Of a stretch of 8,095 nt of DNA, positions 1 through 6,935 are shown in pieces. Below the pieces are notes generated by a model. That model made no database searches, had not been told where the DNA came from, and saw nothing but the letters and a program-made list of their open reading frames with translations. Within the stretch, counting starts at the first letter, position 1. Each line of letters opens with the position of its first letter. The position numbers and the translations under genes were made by a program. The stretch lies in NCBI GenBank assembly GCA_002420315.1, contig DIHU01000238.1, positions 1-8,095 on the forward strand. The letters run 5' to 3'. Source of the stretch: Akkermansiaceae bacterium UBA5688 (GTDB lineage: Bacteria > Verrucomicrobiota > Verrucomicrobiia > Verrucomicrobiales > Akkermansiaceae).

Positions 1-176
1 TCACCACTTCAATCAAACCTGGCGAAGTCTACCTTCCCATGCACGAGCCTCAAGTAAACCGTCTCACCTTTCCTTCCTTTGATCCCTACTCCCGCCAGCC
101 CAGTTATAAAGCCTGTGCAGTTCAAATCAGAAAACTAGTGGGGAAAGAAACTTCCTTGGAGTCACTTTCACCTTGA
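1..176 (+). CDS. nasA: C-terminal end of assimilatory-type nitrate reductase, molybdopterin subunit (partial)
   Basis: An open frame enters from the left edge (first full codon at 3) and stops at TGA 174-176, giving 57 residues. It contains GEVYLPMHEPQVNRLTFPSF followed directly by DPYSRQPSYKACAV. This matches the end of the molybdopterin-dinucleotide-binding domain of assimilatory nitrate reductases (NasA/NarB type), where a PMH..N.LT segment and an FDP.S.QP.YK.CAV segment are conserved. These cytoplasmic enzymes reduce nitrate to nitrite using a bis-MGD molybdenum cofactor and a 4Fe-4S cluster. Only about 15 residues follow the motif, so the extra C-terminal 2Fe-2S domain of Klebsiella-type NasA is absent. 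The catalytic and cluster-binding parts lie outside the window. A related periplasmic (Nap) or formate-dehydrogenase-like enzyme is a less likely alternative. The next gene begins 31 bp downstream on the same strand. Confidence 0.72.
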   Translation, partial: TTSIKPGEVYLPMHEPQVNRLTFPSFDPYSRQPSYKACAVQIRKLVGKETSLESLSP

Positions 177-207
177 ACCTGACGATCTTCTTTCTATTCA
201 TTACTTA

Positions 208-1299
208 ATGAAGAAAGCAATGTTTAAGGGGCAAATTTTAGGAATCTTGATTCTGCTTTGCTCCTGCGGTGAAAAAGCAGAGATCGCTCAGAAAAATGAA
301 GAAAGCAAAGCCGCCGAAGTTAACGCCGGCGCAGCGACTCCGGAAAACCTGACCTGCCAAGTTGAACTTCATGACCCTAATCTGGAATTGGTTCTCGACG
401 AGTCGGTCAAGCTTCAAGTTCTTGCGGAAGGTTTTGAAATCGCGGAGGGACCGGTCTGGATTCCTTCAATGAAGACACTTCTCTTCTCGGACGTGAAAGG
501 GAATAAGATTCATCAGTGGTCCGAGGAAAAAGGATCCGATGTATTTCTCTCCCCTGGCGGACATACGGGAAGAGTTCCGTTTTTTGAGGGCGGGGTCTTG
601 GGCTCCAATGGTCTTGCTCTTGATACCGCAGGTAACCTCATTATCTGCCAGCATGGAGACCGGAGGCTCGCCAAGCTGGCCTTTGACAACATCACTCAGG
701 AAGGCCTCTCGACGCTGACTGCAACCTATGAGGGCAAACGATTCAACAGCCCAAATGACCTGACCATTGCAGCCAACGGAGACATCTACTTTACCGACCC
801 ACCCTATGGTCACTGTGACTTCGCGAATAGTGTCCCGGGAGAGGGGATGGTCTTTGTCGATGATAAAAGGGAGATTCCCTATTGCGGGATCTATCGTTAC
901 CAAGCTGCCACTGACAAAGTATCTCTCGTAAGCAACGAAATGGACCTACCTAACGGAATCGCGCTTTCTCCAGATCAGAAGTGGATTTATGTTGGCAGTT
1001 CAGACATGAAAGACCCCAAAATGTGGCGCTTCTCTGCGGAAGACGGTTCTGGTGGTGTCTTTTTTGAAGGCCCTTATGGAGAAGCCGACGCCGGTTGGTT
1101 TGATGGAATGAAGATGCACTCAAGCGGGAATCTCTTTGCAACAGGTCCGGGTGGACTACTAGTGATTTCTCCAGAAGGTAAAAAGCTTGCGACAATAAGG
1201 CTTCCGGATCCGATCACAAACTGCTGTTTTGACGAAAATGAGGAATATCTTTATGTGACAGCGTTTGCCTATGTCGCCCGATTTAAGTTAAAAGGATAA
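208..1299 (+). CDS. SMP-30/gluconolactonase-family lipoprotein
   Basis: This 363-residue protein carries a lipoprotein signal: MKK, a hydrophobic stretch at about 8-18, and a likely lipidated Cys20 in the context LLCSC. A low-complexity linker rich in Glu, Ala and Lys (21-45) follows, then a six-bladed beta-propeller of the SMP-30/gluconolactonase/LRE family (about 65-362). The metal-binding pattern of the family can be placed at Glu80 (EGPVW), Asn183 (SPNDL, usually substrate or metal side), Asn249 (LPNGIALSPD) and Asp299 (FDGM). Known relatives hydrolyse sugar lactones such as gluconolactone with a divalent cation; the substrate here cannot be read from sequence. It is probably anchored in the periplasm. 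The ATG at 208 is chosen because it gives the positively charged start of the signal; ATG 220 is possible, and neither has a clear Shine-Dalgarno site. It sits 31 bp after the nitrate reductase and could be read through from it, though no functional link is evident. It converges on the esterase gene. Confidence 0.88.
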   Translation: MKKAMFKGQILGILILLCSCGEKAEIAQKNEESKAAEVNAGAATPENLTCQVELHDPNLELVLDESVKLQVLAEGFEIAEGPVWIPSMKTLLFSDVKGNKIHQWSEEKGSDVFLSPGGHTGRVPFFEGGVLGSNGLALDTAGNLIICQHGDRRLAKLAFDNITQEGLSTLTATYEGKRFNSPNDLTIAANGDIYFTDPPYGHCDFANSVPGEGMVFVDDKREIPYCGIYRYQAATDKVSLVSNEMDLPNGIALSPDQKWIYVGSSDMKDPKMWRFSAEDGSGGVFFEGPYGEADAGWFDGMKMHSSGNLFATGPGGLLVISPEGKKLATIRLPDPITNCCFDENEEYLYVTAFAYVARFKLKG

Positions 1300-1396
1300 C
1301 GCTTCGAGCTTAAAGACCTAGCTACCAGGGTCTACCGCAAAAAAACCTTCCCGCGATCTTCAGATCACCTATTCCATAAAATAGATTCCTGGCTGC

Positions 1397-2497
1397 TTAC
1401 GAAGCCTTTTTCCAGACCTGCAAGAGGAGTTTATCATCTCGAACCTTAGAAATGGTGAGCGGAAAGACTGTGTTTTGATTGATACTGATTCCGGGAGTCA
1501 ACGGTTGAAAGGGCCTCCCACCCGTGGAGCTACGGATTTCAAAGTTTCCCTCAGGAAGATTGTTCACGGTGATGGTGACTTCCTCACTTTCTTTGTTGTA
1601 GGAATTTACAGACAGTTCCACTGGAATACACCCGAGTAATCCTGAGCTAGTGTAACGAGAAACATAATCCCAGATTACTTGGGTAGCGAAAGACGGCCAA
1701 GCATGTTCTCCGTTTTGAATACGGTAATGTGCAACATCATAGCAAGCGTCTCCTCTATTCCATAAAAATCGAGTTACCCCCGGAGCAAACTGGCTAGTCA
1801 CAGGAGTCTCCTCACTTCCATTTTTTAAAACCCAATGTTCACTGAGTTGGTTCATCGAAACGGAGTATTGGTTCCCATTATAAGGATTATAAAAATCATT
1901 TGTCCCATGAATTGAAAGTATTCCTACGCGATGATTACTGGTGCATTCCTCAAGGGTCCATTGCCACATACTGGCTGCCACGGAGGATACTGCGGCAAAA
2001 CGATCGCCAAGGTAACACGCAAGATCCCATACGAAATTCCCCCCTAGTGAAAAGCCACATGCATAAACCCTACTCGAATTTACGGCGTAATCCATTTCAA
2101 GAAAATCGATCATTGCTCCTGTAAAACCTATATCGTCAGTGCCATTGTCATACGGTCCTATGGTATTCCAATTAGATGAACCTTGCGGGTCCTTTTCATC
2201 TCGGATTACCGCACCTTGGGGATAAACGACGATAAATCGTTGGTCATCTGCAAGAGGACGAAAATCAGCTGTGAAGCGCATCATTACGTCTGCTGAACTA
2301 CCCCCTGCGTGAAAGCAGAAAAGCACAGGAAGCGATTCTGTATGAGTAAAATTCTTGGGTAAATAGACAATGAATTGCCGATCGAGACCACCTAAATTAA
2401 TTGACTTGTTTAGAGTTTCTTGTGCCTGAACAATTTCCACCCAAGATACCAGCAACCACAAAAAAAAGAGGCTTCGAATGATTTTGATTACCCTCAT
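1397..2497 (-). CDS. Secreted CE1/PHB-depolymerase-like esterase with C-terminal beta domain
   Basis: The 366-residue protein starts with a Sec signal peptide (about 1-25, cleavage probably after VQA). The mature part is an alpha/beta-hydrolase of the esterase/PHB-depolymerase/LpqC type. The visible triad is Ser150 in GFSLGG, Asp201 in HGTND and His265 in GEHAWP, with the oxyanion-hole segment HAGGSSAD at 63-70. Relatives include feruloyl and acetylxylan esterases and short-chain PHB depolymerases, so it probably cleaves ester groups on extracellular polymers or oligomers. Residues about 291-366 form an added beta-rich segment with the pattern FEIRSST....F.PL....LLQVWK. It resembles the short C-terminal modules of many secreted verrucomicrobial proteins (IESSTDL..W..L..FFRV). 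Its role is unknown; cell-surface retention or substrate contact are possible. The gene converges with the SMP-30 gene (97 bp between stops) and diverges from the oxygenase gene (224 bp). No clear ribosome-binding site precedes the ATG. Confidence 0.86.
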   Translation of the reverse strand: MRVIKIIRSLFFLWLLVSWVEIVQAQETLNKSINLGGLDRQFIVYLPKNFTHTESLPVLFCFHAGGSSADVMMRFTADFRPLADDQRFIVVYPQGAVIRDEKDPQGSSNWNTIGPYDNGTDDIGFTGAMIDFLEMDYAVNSSRVYACGFSLGGNFVWDLACYLGDRFAAVSSVAASMWQWTLEECTSNHRVGILSIHGTNDFYNPYNGNQYSVSMNQLSEHWVLKNGSEETPVTSQFAPGVTRFLWNRGDACYDVAHYRIQNGEHAWPSFATQVIWDYVSRYTSSGLLGCIPVELSVNSYNKESEEVTITVNNLPEGNFEIRSSTGGRPFQPLTPGISINQNTVFPLTISKVRDDKLLLQVWKKAS

Positions 2498-2721
2498 CCC
2501 TGCGAAAGTTGAAGCTTCGTAAAATTACTTAAAAGTTAAAATGAAGATTTTAAAAGTGAATGTGAATCCTGTTTCTGTCATCGCTCTACAGCTGTCTAAA
2601 TCATCAGATAAAGAATTAAACTCTTTTATTAATCACCCACTCTCCAGATTGGCCCACAACTCCACCACAACCAAAACGATTTCCTAGCGCCTTAAAAACC
2701 AAGTAGAACTAAAACACGAAA
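2498..2721. promoter_or_regulatory. Divergent intergenic region, esterase and PhyH oxygenase
   Basis: This 224-bp stretch lies between the starts of two divergent genes and must hold both promoters. It is AT-rich, especially 2520-2570 and 2605-2632. On the minus strand a TTCACA-like hexamer is followed by TAAAAT, but the spacing is too short for a normal sigma-70 pair. I could not fix a convincing -35/-10 pair for either gene. No clear inverted repeat marks an operator. The oxygenase ATG is preceded by an A-rich leader (ACTAAAACACGAAA) without a Shine-Dalgarno motif. Confidence 0.45.
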
Positions 2722-3564
2722 ATGAAATTACTTACAGAAGAACAACTAAGCGATTATGAAAGGGACGGCTACATCGTGGTTCGCAATCTCTTTTCCGAGC
2801 AAGAAATTGACCTCCTTGGACAAGCTGCACGTAACGATAACGAAATGGATAAATCATCTAGTCAAAAAGATGACGGGGAAGGCAACGCAGTTCGCCTAGC
2901 TTTATGGAATCATCCAGGTGATGGAATCTACGGAATGTTCGCCAGATGCCGAAAAATGGTTAATCGCGTAGAAGAAATACTCAGAGAAGAGGTCTATCAT
3001 TACCATTCAAAAATGATCCTAAAAGATGCAAAGGTGGGTGGAGCTTGGGCTTGGCATCAGGACTATGGATACTGGTATCAGAATGGGGTACTCTTCCCAA
3101 ATCTATGTAGTGTTATGATAGCGGTGGATAAGGCGACAATCGAGAACGGATGCATGCAGGTGATTAGGGGGTCTCATAAGTTGGGCAGGGTTAACCATGT
3201 TCTTTCAGGAGAACAGGCGGGCGCTGATATGGAACGGGTTGAAGAAGCAAAGAAGAGAATGGATCTCGTTCATGTCACAATGGACCCAGGCGACGCCTTG
3301 TTTTTCCATTCCAACACATTACATGCTTCCGATGCCAATGAGTCTGATCATCCACGCTGGGCTATGATTTGCTGTTATAATGCGGCCTCTAATGATCCAT
3401 ACAAGGATTCCCACCATCCCAGATATACCAAGTTGGAAAAAGTCGAAGATGATCGTATCCTTGCGATCGGTTATGACCATGCCAGTCGTATGCAAACCGA
3501 GTTTGCTGATCTTAATCGGGACGATACGAGTGCTAAAAGCCTGAGGCAAAATCAATCATCATGA
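2722..3564 (+). CDS. Phytanoyl-CoA dioxygenase (PhyH) family Fe(II)/2-oxoglutarate oxygenase
   Basis: A 280-residue cytoplasmic protein without signal or membrane segments, of usual length for bacterial PhyH-family proteins. The non-haem iron triad is complete: His112 and Asp114 in WHQDYGYW, and His201 in LHASDAN. Arg212, eleven residues after the distal His, matches the 2-oxoglutarate-binding Arg of the family (His264/Arg275 in human PhyH). ENGCMQVIRGSHKLGR (141-156) is the typical central signature. Members hydroxylate small molecules with O2 and 2-oxoglutarate; examples are phytanoyl-CoA, ectoine (EctD), phosphonates and natural products. The sequence does not show EctD-specific motifs that I can recognise, so the substrate is unknown. 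The stop overlaps the ATG of a 13-codon isomerase-like ORF (ATGA), and a BCCT transporter follows after 332 bp on the same strand. A role in modifying a transported solute is conjecture. Confidence 0.88.
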   Translation: MKLLTEEQLSDYERDGYIVVRNLFSEQEIDLLGQAARNDNEMDKSSSQKDDGEGNAVRLALWNHPGDGIYGMFARCRKMVNRVEEILREEVYHYHSKMILKDAKVGGAWAWHQDYGYWYQNGVLFPNLCSVMIAVDKATIENGCMQVIRGSHKLGRVNHVLSGEQAGADMERVEEAKKRMDLVHVTMDPGDALFFHSNTLHASDANESDHPRWAMICCYNAASNDPYKDSHHPRYTKLEKVEDDRILAIGYDHASRMQTEFADLNRDDTSAKSLRQNQSS

Positions 3565-3602
3565 AACTGGGAATCGTCAGCGCTACATTTCAAAAGGCCT
3601 GA
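3561..3602 (+). pseudogene. Possible 5' remnant of a sugar-phosphate isomerase/epimerase gene
   Basis: An ATG at 3561 overlaps the oxygenase stop as ATGA, the arrangement usual for translationally coupled genes. It encodes only MKLGIVSATFQKA before TGA at 3600. The first nine or so residues look like the N-terminus of xylose-isomerase-like TIM-barrel proteins (sugar-phosphate isomerase/epimerase), which often begin MKLG.VSA. Downstream in this frame the sequence turns Lys/Arg-rich and shows no family likeness, so no frameshift repair restores a gene. The likely explanation is loss of most of a coupled downstream gene. A tiny leader peptide or chance are alternatives, since the match rests on very few residues. 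Confidence 0.35.
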
Positions 3603-3896
3603 ACAAGTAAACCTAAACGCCAAAAATCGGCTAAGAAAAAACGCGAAGGAAAAGAAAACGTAAGGCTAGTTATCAAGCCGTGTTTAGTTATCTCGGAAAT
3701 TGCGTGGAAATTTTTCTTTTACTAGCTAACCAACAAACCTCAGCGCTCCATGATAGTTAAAAGACGGCTTAAGTGTATTTAACGATCCTTATTTCTTTCG
3801 TTCTAATTGATCCAAGAAATCCCTTTTCTTTCTAATCAACTTCGGTCTAATTGCGGCTCCCCCGGTTAAGAGCAACCCCTAGCAGCCAGCTACTTC
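3565..3896. other. 332-bp intergenic region between oxygenase and BCCT transporter
   Basis: Apart from the 13-codon remnant at its left end, I see no coding sequence here. A purine-rich stretch occupies about 3630-3665 and a pyrimidine-rich one about 3784-3832. TAGTTATC occurs twice as a direct repeat (3667-3674 and 3685-3692). TCTAAT occurs three times (3802-3807, 3831-3836, 3846-3851), one copy serving as a candidate -10 element for the transporter. No strong hairpin followed by a T tract was found, so the terminator of the oxygenase gene is not identified. Confidence 0.5.
3807..3836 (+). promoter_or_regulatory. Candidate sigma-70-like promoter for the BCCT transporter
   Basis: TTGATC at 3807-3812 (four of six matches to TTGACA) is followed after 18 bp by TCTAAT at 3831-3836 (five of six matches to TATAAT). 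Transcription would begin near 3843 and give a leader of about 54 nt before the TTG start. The match is reasonable but unproven; in an AT-rich gap such pairs also arise by chance. Confidence 0.33.
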
Positions 3897-5513
3897 TTGA
3901 AGGATCGTAACAATATAAGTAACTCTCAACCAAAAGTTGATTGGTCGGTATTTATTGTAGCCGTAATCATCATTTTACTTTGTTCGATTCCCCTTTTAAT
4001 TTTTCCTGAGGAGGCATCTCAAATCCTGAAGGATGGTCGCGATGTTATAATGACCAATTTCTTGTGGCTGTATCTTATTGTCGGCATCAGTGCTTTTTCG
4101 TTTTGCCTTTGGCTGGTCCTTGGACGCTATGCTCACATTAAATTAGGATCTCCAGATGAGTCGCCCGAATATTCCAATATTCACTGGGTATCTATGATGT
4201 TTACCACAGCCGTCGGTGCTAGTGTTATTGCATGGGGTTTTGCCGAACCGATCTTTTACTTGCAAGCTCCACCTCTGGGGATCGAGGTCGGATCAAGTAA
4301 GTCTTTTGAGTGGGCTCATATGTATCCTCTCCTTCATTGGGGTATCGTTCCATGGTCAATGTACGCACTGCCGTCGGTGCCAATTGCATACATGCTTTAT
4401 GTGAGACGCTATCCAGTGCTTCGCATAAGTAGTGCCTGTGATGGCGCTTTACCAAAGCGTGGACGTGGTCAGATAAAAACGATGATCGATATTTTAATCG
4501 TCTTAGGAATTGTTGGTGGAGTAGCTACATCTCTTGGCTTGGGCGTACCTTTGCTCTCCGCAATGTTAGCGACCTTATTTGAAATTCCCGACAATATGAT
4601 CATTAAAATAAGCGTTCTCTCCTTGTGGACATTATTATTTGGCGCTAGCGTCTATCGGGGGTTGAAATCAGGCATTAAGGTGCTTGCTAACATTAATATT
4701 GTTTTAGCTATTTTCGCTATTCTCTTCGTTTTAATAGCGGGTCCCGGCGTATTTATTATGGACCTCACGGTTAATAGTATTGGTTTGATGTTTAACAATT
4801 TTATACGGGCAGCTACTTGGACAGATCCTATTCAGAATGGCAGTTTTCCCGAGGATTGGACTGGGTTTTACTGGGGATGGTGGCTCGCTTACACCGGAAT
4901 GGTTGGATTGTTCTTTGGTAGGATTTCTCGTGGCCGCACCATCCGTCAATTGGTTTTAGGAGTGATCTGTTGGGGGAGCTTGGGTAGTTGGATGTTCTTA
5001 GCAATAATGGGCGGGTATTCGCTTTATTTAGAAAACACTGAAACCCTTGCGGTTAGCGAAATCTTGAGGGATCAGGGTATGTCATATGTCAATGCATTGG
5101 TCATACAAAGTTTGCCTTTTGGCAAATTCACCCTGTTTATATTCACCCTCTTATCGATCATTTTTTACGCGACCACCATTGATTCATCGGCTTATGTCCT
5201 TTCTAGCATCTCAGCTAAAAACCTCCAAAGTGGTGCCGAGCCAAAACGATGGAATCGACTGACATGGGCGGTTTTATTGGCATTGATTAGTGCCGGCATT
5301 TTGCGAACAGGTGCTCTGGACACTGTTTTGTCAATTACCGTTCTAAGCTCGGTCCCTCTCATTCCTATTCTCATACTCCTGAGCATATCCTTGGTGAGAT
5401 GGCTGAAAAAAGATTTTGGAGATATAGTGAGGCCAAAAGAAATATCTCTAGCACTTAAGGATGTAAAATCAGACTCGTCAGCTTCCCAAGAGGGGCAGTC
5501 TAATACAAAATAA
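3897..5513 (+). CDS. BCCT-family betaine/choline/carnitine-type transporter
   Basis: A 538-residue membrane protein with about 12 hydrophobic segments, the first at 16-36 after the family-typical VDW (14-16) and the last at about 477-503. The BCCT signature is clear at 321-350: FYWGWW followed by GRISRGRTIR. In TM4, Trp148, Trp153 and Tyr156 (HWGIVPWSMY) match BetP Trp189, Trp194 and Tyr197, and Trp329 matches Trp374, so the aromatic cage for a quaternary ammonium group is kept. BetP Trp377 is replaced by Tyr332. TTIDS (426-430) lies at the segment that supplies the BetP Na2 site, which fits Na+ coupling. Likely substrates are glycine betaine, choline, carnitine or DMSP-like solutes. The long regulatory tails of BetP are missing, so osmosensing is not implied. 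The frame has no upstream ATG or GTG before TAA at 3867, so TTG 3897 is the start; GAAGGA lies just after it, not before. It converges on the minus-strand gene at 5679. Confidence 0.92.
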   Translation: MKDRNNISNSQPKVDWSVFIVAVIIILLCSIPLLIFPEEASQILKDGRDVIMTNFLWLYLIVGISAFSFCLWLVLGRYAHIKLGSPDESPEYSNIHWVSMMFTTAVGASVIAWGFAEPIFYLQAPPLGIEVGSSKSFEWAHMYPLLHWGIVPWSMYALPSVPIAYMLYVRRYPVLRISSACDGALPKRGRGQIKTMIDILIVLGIVGGVATSLGLGVPLLSAMLATLFEIPDNMIIKISVLSLWTLLFGASVYRGLKSGIKVLANINIVLAIFAILFVLIAGPGVFIMDLTVNSIGLMFNNFIRAATWTDPIQNGSFPEDWTGFYWGWWLAYTGMVGLFFGRISRGRTIRQLVLGVICWGSLGSWMFLAIMGGYSLYLENTETLAVSEILRDQGMSYVNALVIQSLPFGKFTLFIFTLLSIIFYATTIDSSAYVLSSISAKNLQSGAEPKRWNRLTWAVLLALISAGILRTGALDTVLSITVLSSVPLIPILILLSISLVRWLKKDFGDIVRPKEISLALKDVKSDSSASQEGQSNTK

Positions 5514-5678
5514 AACCACTCACTACTTCGCCCCAAAGGCTGTTTCAAAATCATTCCGCCAAAAGAAGATATGTAGAGATACCCACAAGATGGATTTGCG
5601 CTTTACTAGAATCACTTGCGACGGGAAGCGAAACCAAGGTAGGCACTTCGTCACATGCCAGATAATTCGACAAAATCA

Positions 5679-6935
5679 TCACTGCTCAATAGATGCCCAA
5701 ATGGCCTTAATTGACTCTTCCTGTCGCTGTCCCTTAGACGATTTCATGCTGGCAGTATAGTGCTGAAAGCGACGCAGTGGCAGTTGAAAGTAACCGTTAG
5801 GATCTGTCTTACGAACCCAGTTGTAAGCATACCTCAGCCATTCGTTGCGATACTTCTCCGACTGTTTCGTAAACCACCCGATTTCGTCCCATCCCCAGAC
5901 ATGAATCTTATCGGTTGCGCGGTATTCTCCCGCATGATCTGAGCTGCCGAAATTGTCGAGTTCAACAATATAAGGAAGAGCCTTGCAAGACCAACCACTG
6001 GGAGTTCGACCACCTTTGCTTCGACCGTAAATCGAATCACTAAAGCCCTTCTCTAAAACTGCTTGGTGGGGCTTTCCCTTGACCGATTTTGGCCGTGAGG
6101 GAAAGGAATGAAAATCAAACATAAGTTCACCCTTGTGGACGATACCACCACTTGGAGTATGAGCATCAGCAAGGACGAAGTGACGCCGGGCATATTTCCC
6201 GGCATACTTGCGAATACGTTTGATCATATCTCGCCAGTGGGCGTGATCTCTATCGCGGTCATCCATAATTTCGACCTGTCCAAAGTGGATAGCTTCCAGG
6301 CCCATGTCGATCCATCGCTTCCCCAGATAAAAAAACCACATACGGGTCTCCAGACAACTCATGTCTGGAACCGAAGCGCCCTCACCCCAGTGGTCGACGC
6401 GGCGACGGAAGGAATACAGCATATCCTTGTAACGGAAATTCCGCGCTTCCGGCATGAGACCGAACTCTTTGAATACGGAGGCAGGAATCGCGACATTGTC
6501 GACATCTCTGGTGACAATTTCGAAGATCGCGCCCTGAAGTATGATATCGGGATCCATAAGATGAATACGTTTGACGAATGGTTCGCCCTTCCTGACTAGG
6601 GCATCGATCCGTGATTCATTTCCCCACATCCAGATAACACGCCCGGCGAACTTCACGCCGGTATTCCTCATCATACGTAAGTCGTCGTCTAAGGTGTAGT
6701 GAAGCAAAGAAGCAACGGTGGCACTCCGCGCGAGGTAATTCTCCAGAACTGAGCGGGAGATATCACCATCGAAACGATAGTCGACTTTTTTGGTCCCCTG
6801 CGGGGCAGCCACTGCCTCAGCACTCAACAAGGGAACCGGGATGAAAAAGCAGACCAGTGCGAGAATCACTGTTGGTATCGTGAGAGGAATCATGAGCCTT
6901 GATGTGATACGCAGAAAAGAGGTGATGATTTTCAT
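5679..6935 (-). CDS. Secreted protein of unknown function, possibly TIM-barrel glycoside-hydrolase-like
   Basis: I do not recognise a named family. With ATG at 6935 the protein has 418 residues; a longer version from TTG 6953 adds six. ATG is preferred because it gives MKIITSFLRITSR, a basic start, before a hydrophobic segment (about 16-38) ending LLSAEAVAA, which fits a signal peptide. The rest alternates predicted strands and helices with barrel-like beats: GVKFAGRVIWMWGNE (93-107), LEAIHFGQVEIMDDRD (213-228), HFVLADAHTP (252-261), ALPYIVELDNFG (319-330) and HVWGWDEIGWF (345-355). Acidic residues at strand ends, Glu222 and Glu325 in particular, would suit a retaining glycosidase, but this is inference from pattern only. 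Many Trp, Tyr and His residues fit carbohydrate binding. It lies on the same strand as the serine hydrolase (252 bp apart) and converges on the transporter (165 bp). A non-catalytic role is equally possible. Confidence 0.7.
   Translation of the reverse strand: MKIITSFLRITSRLMIPLTIPTVILALVCFFIPVPLLSAEAVAAPQGTKKVDYRFDGDISRSVLENYLARSATVASLLHYTLDDDLRMMRNTGVKFAGRVIWMWGNESRIDALVRKGEPFVKRIHLMDPDIILQGAIFEIVTRDVDNVAIPASVFKEFGLMPEARNFRYKDMLYSFRRRVDHWGEGASVPDMSCLETRMWFFYLGKRWIDMGLEAIHFGQVEIMDDRDRDHAHWRDMIKRIRKYAGKYARRHFVLADAHTPSGGIVHKGELMFDFHSFPSRPKSVKGKPHQAVLEKGFSDSIYGRSKGGRTPSGWSCKALPYIVELDNFGSSDHAGEYRATDKIHVWGWDEIGWFTKQSEKYRNEWLRYAYNWVRKTDPNGYFQLPLRRFQHYTASMKSSKGQRQEESIKAIWASIEQ

Noticed and set aside
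466..903. 145-codon open frame on the minus strand
   Set aside because: It lies wholly inside the SMP-30 gene, whose family motifs are clear, and its own translation shows no recognisable motif.
1314..1336. Possible terminator hairpin AGACC/GGTCT between the convergent genes
   Set aside because: The stem is only 5 bp with a 10-nt loop and no adjoining T tract on the appropriate side for either gene.
5192..5554. 120-codon minus-strand frame over the end of the transporter
   Set aside because: It overlaps conserved BCCT membrane segments and reads as an antisense shadow.
6108..6599. 163-codon open frame on the plus strand
   Set aside because: It is antisense to the secreted unknown protein, which has a signal peptide and coherent composition; the antisense translation has no recognised motif.
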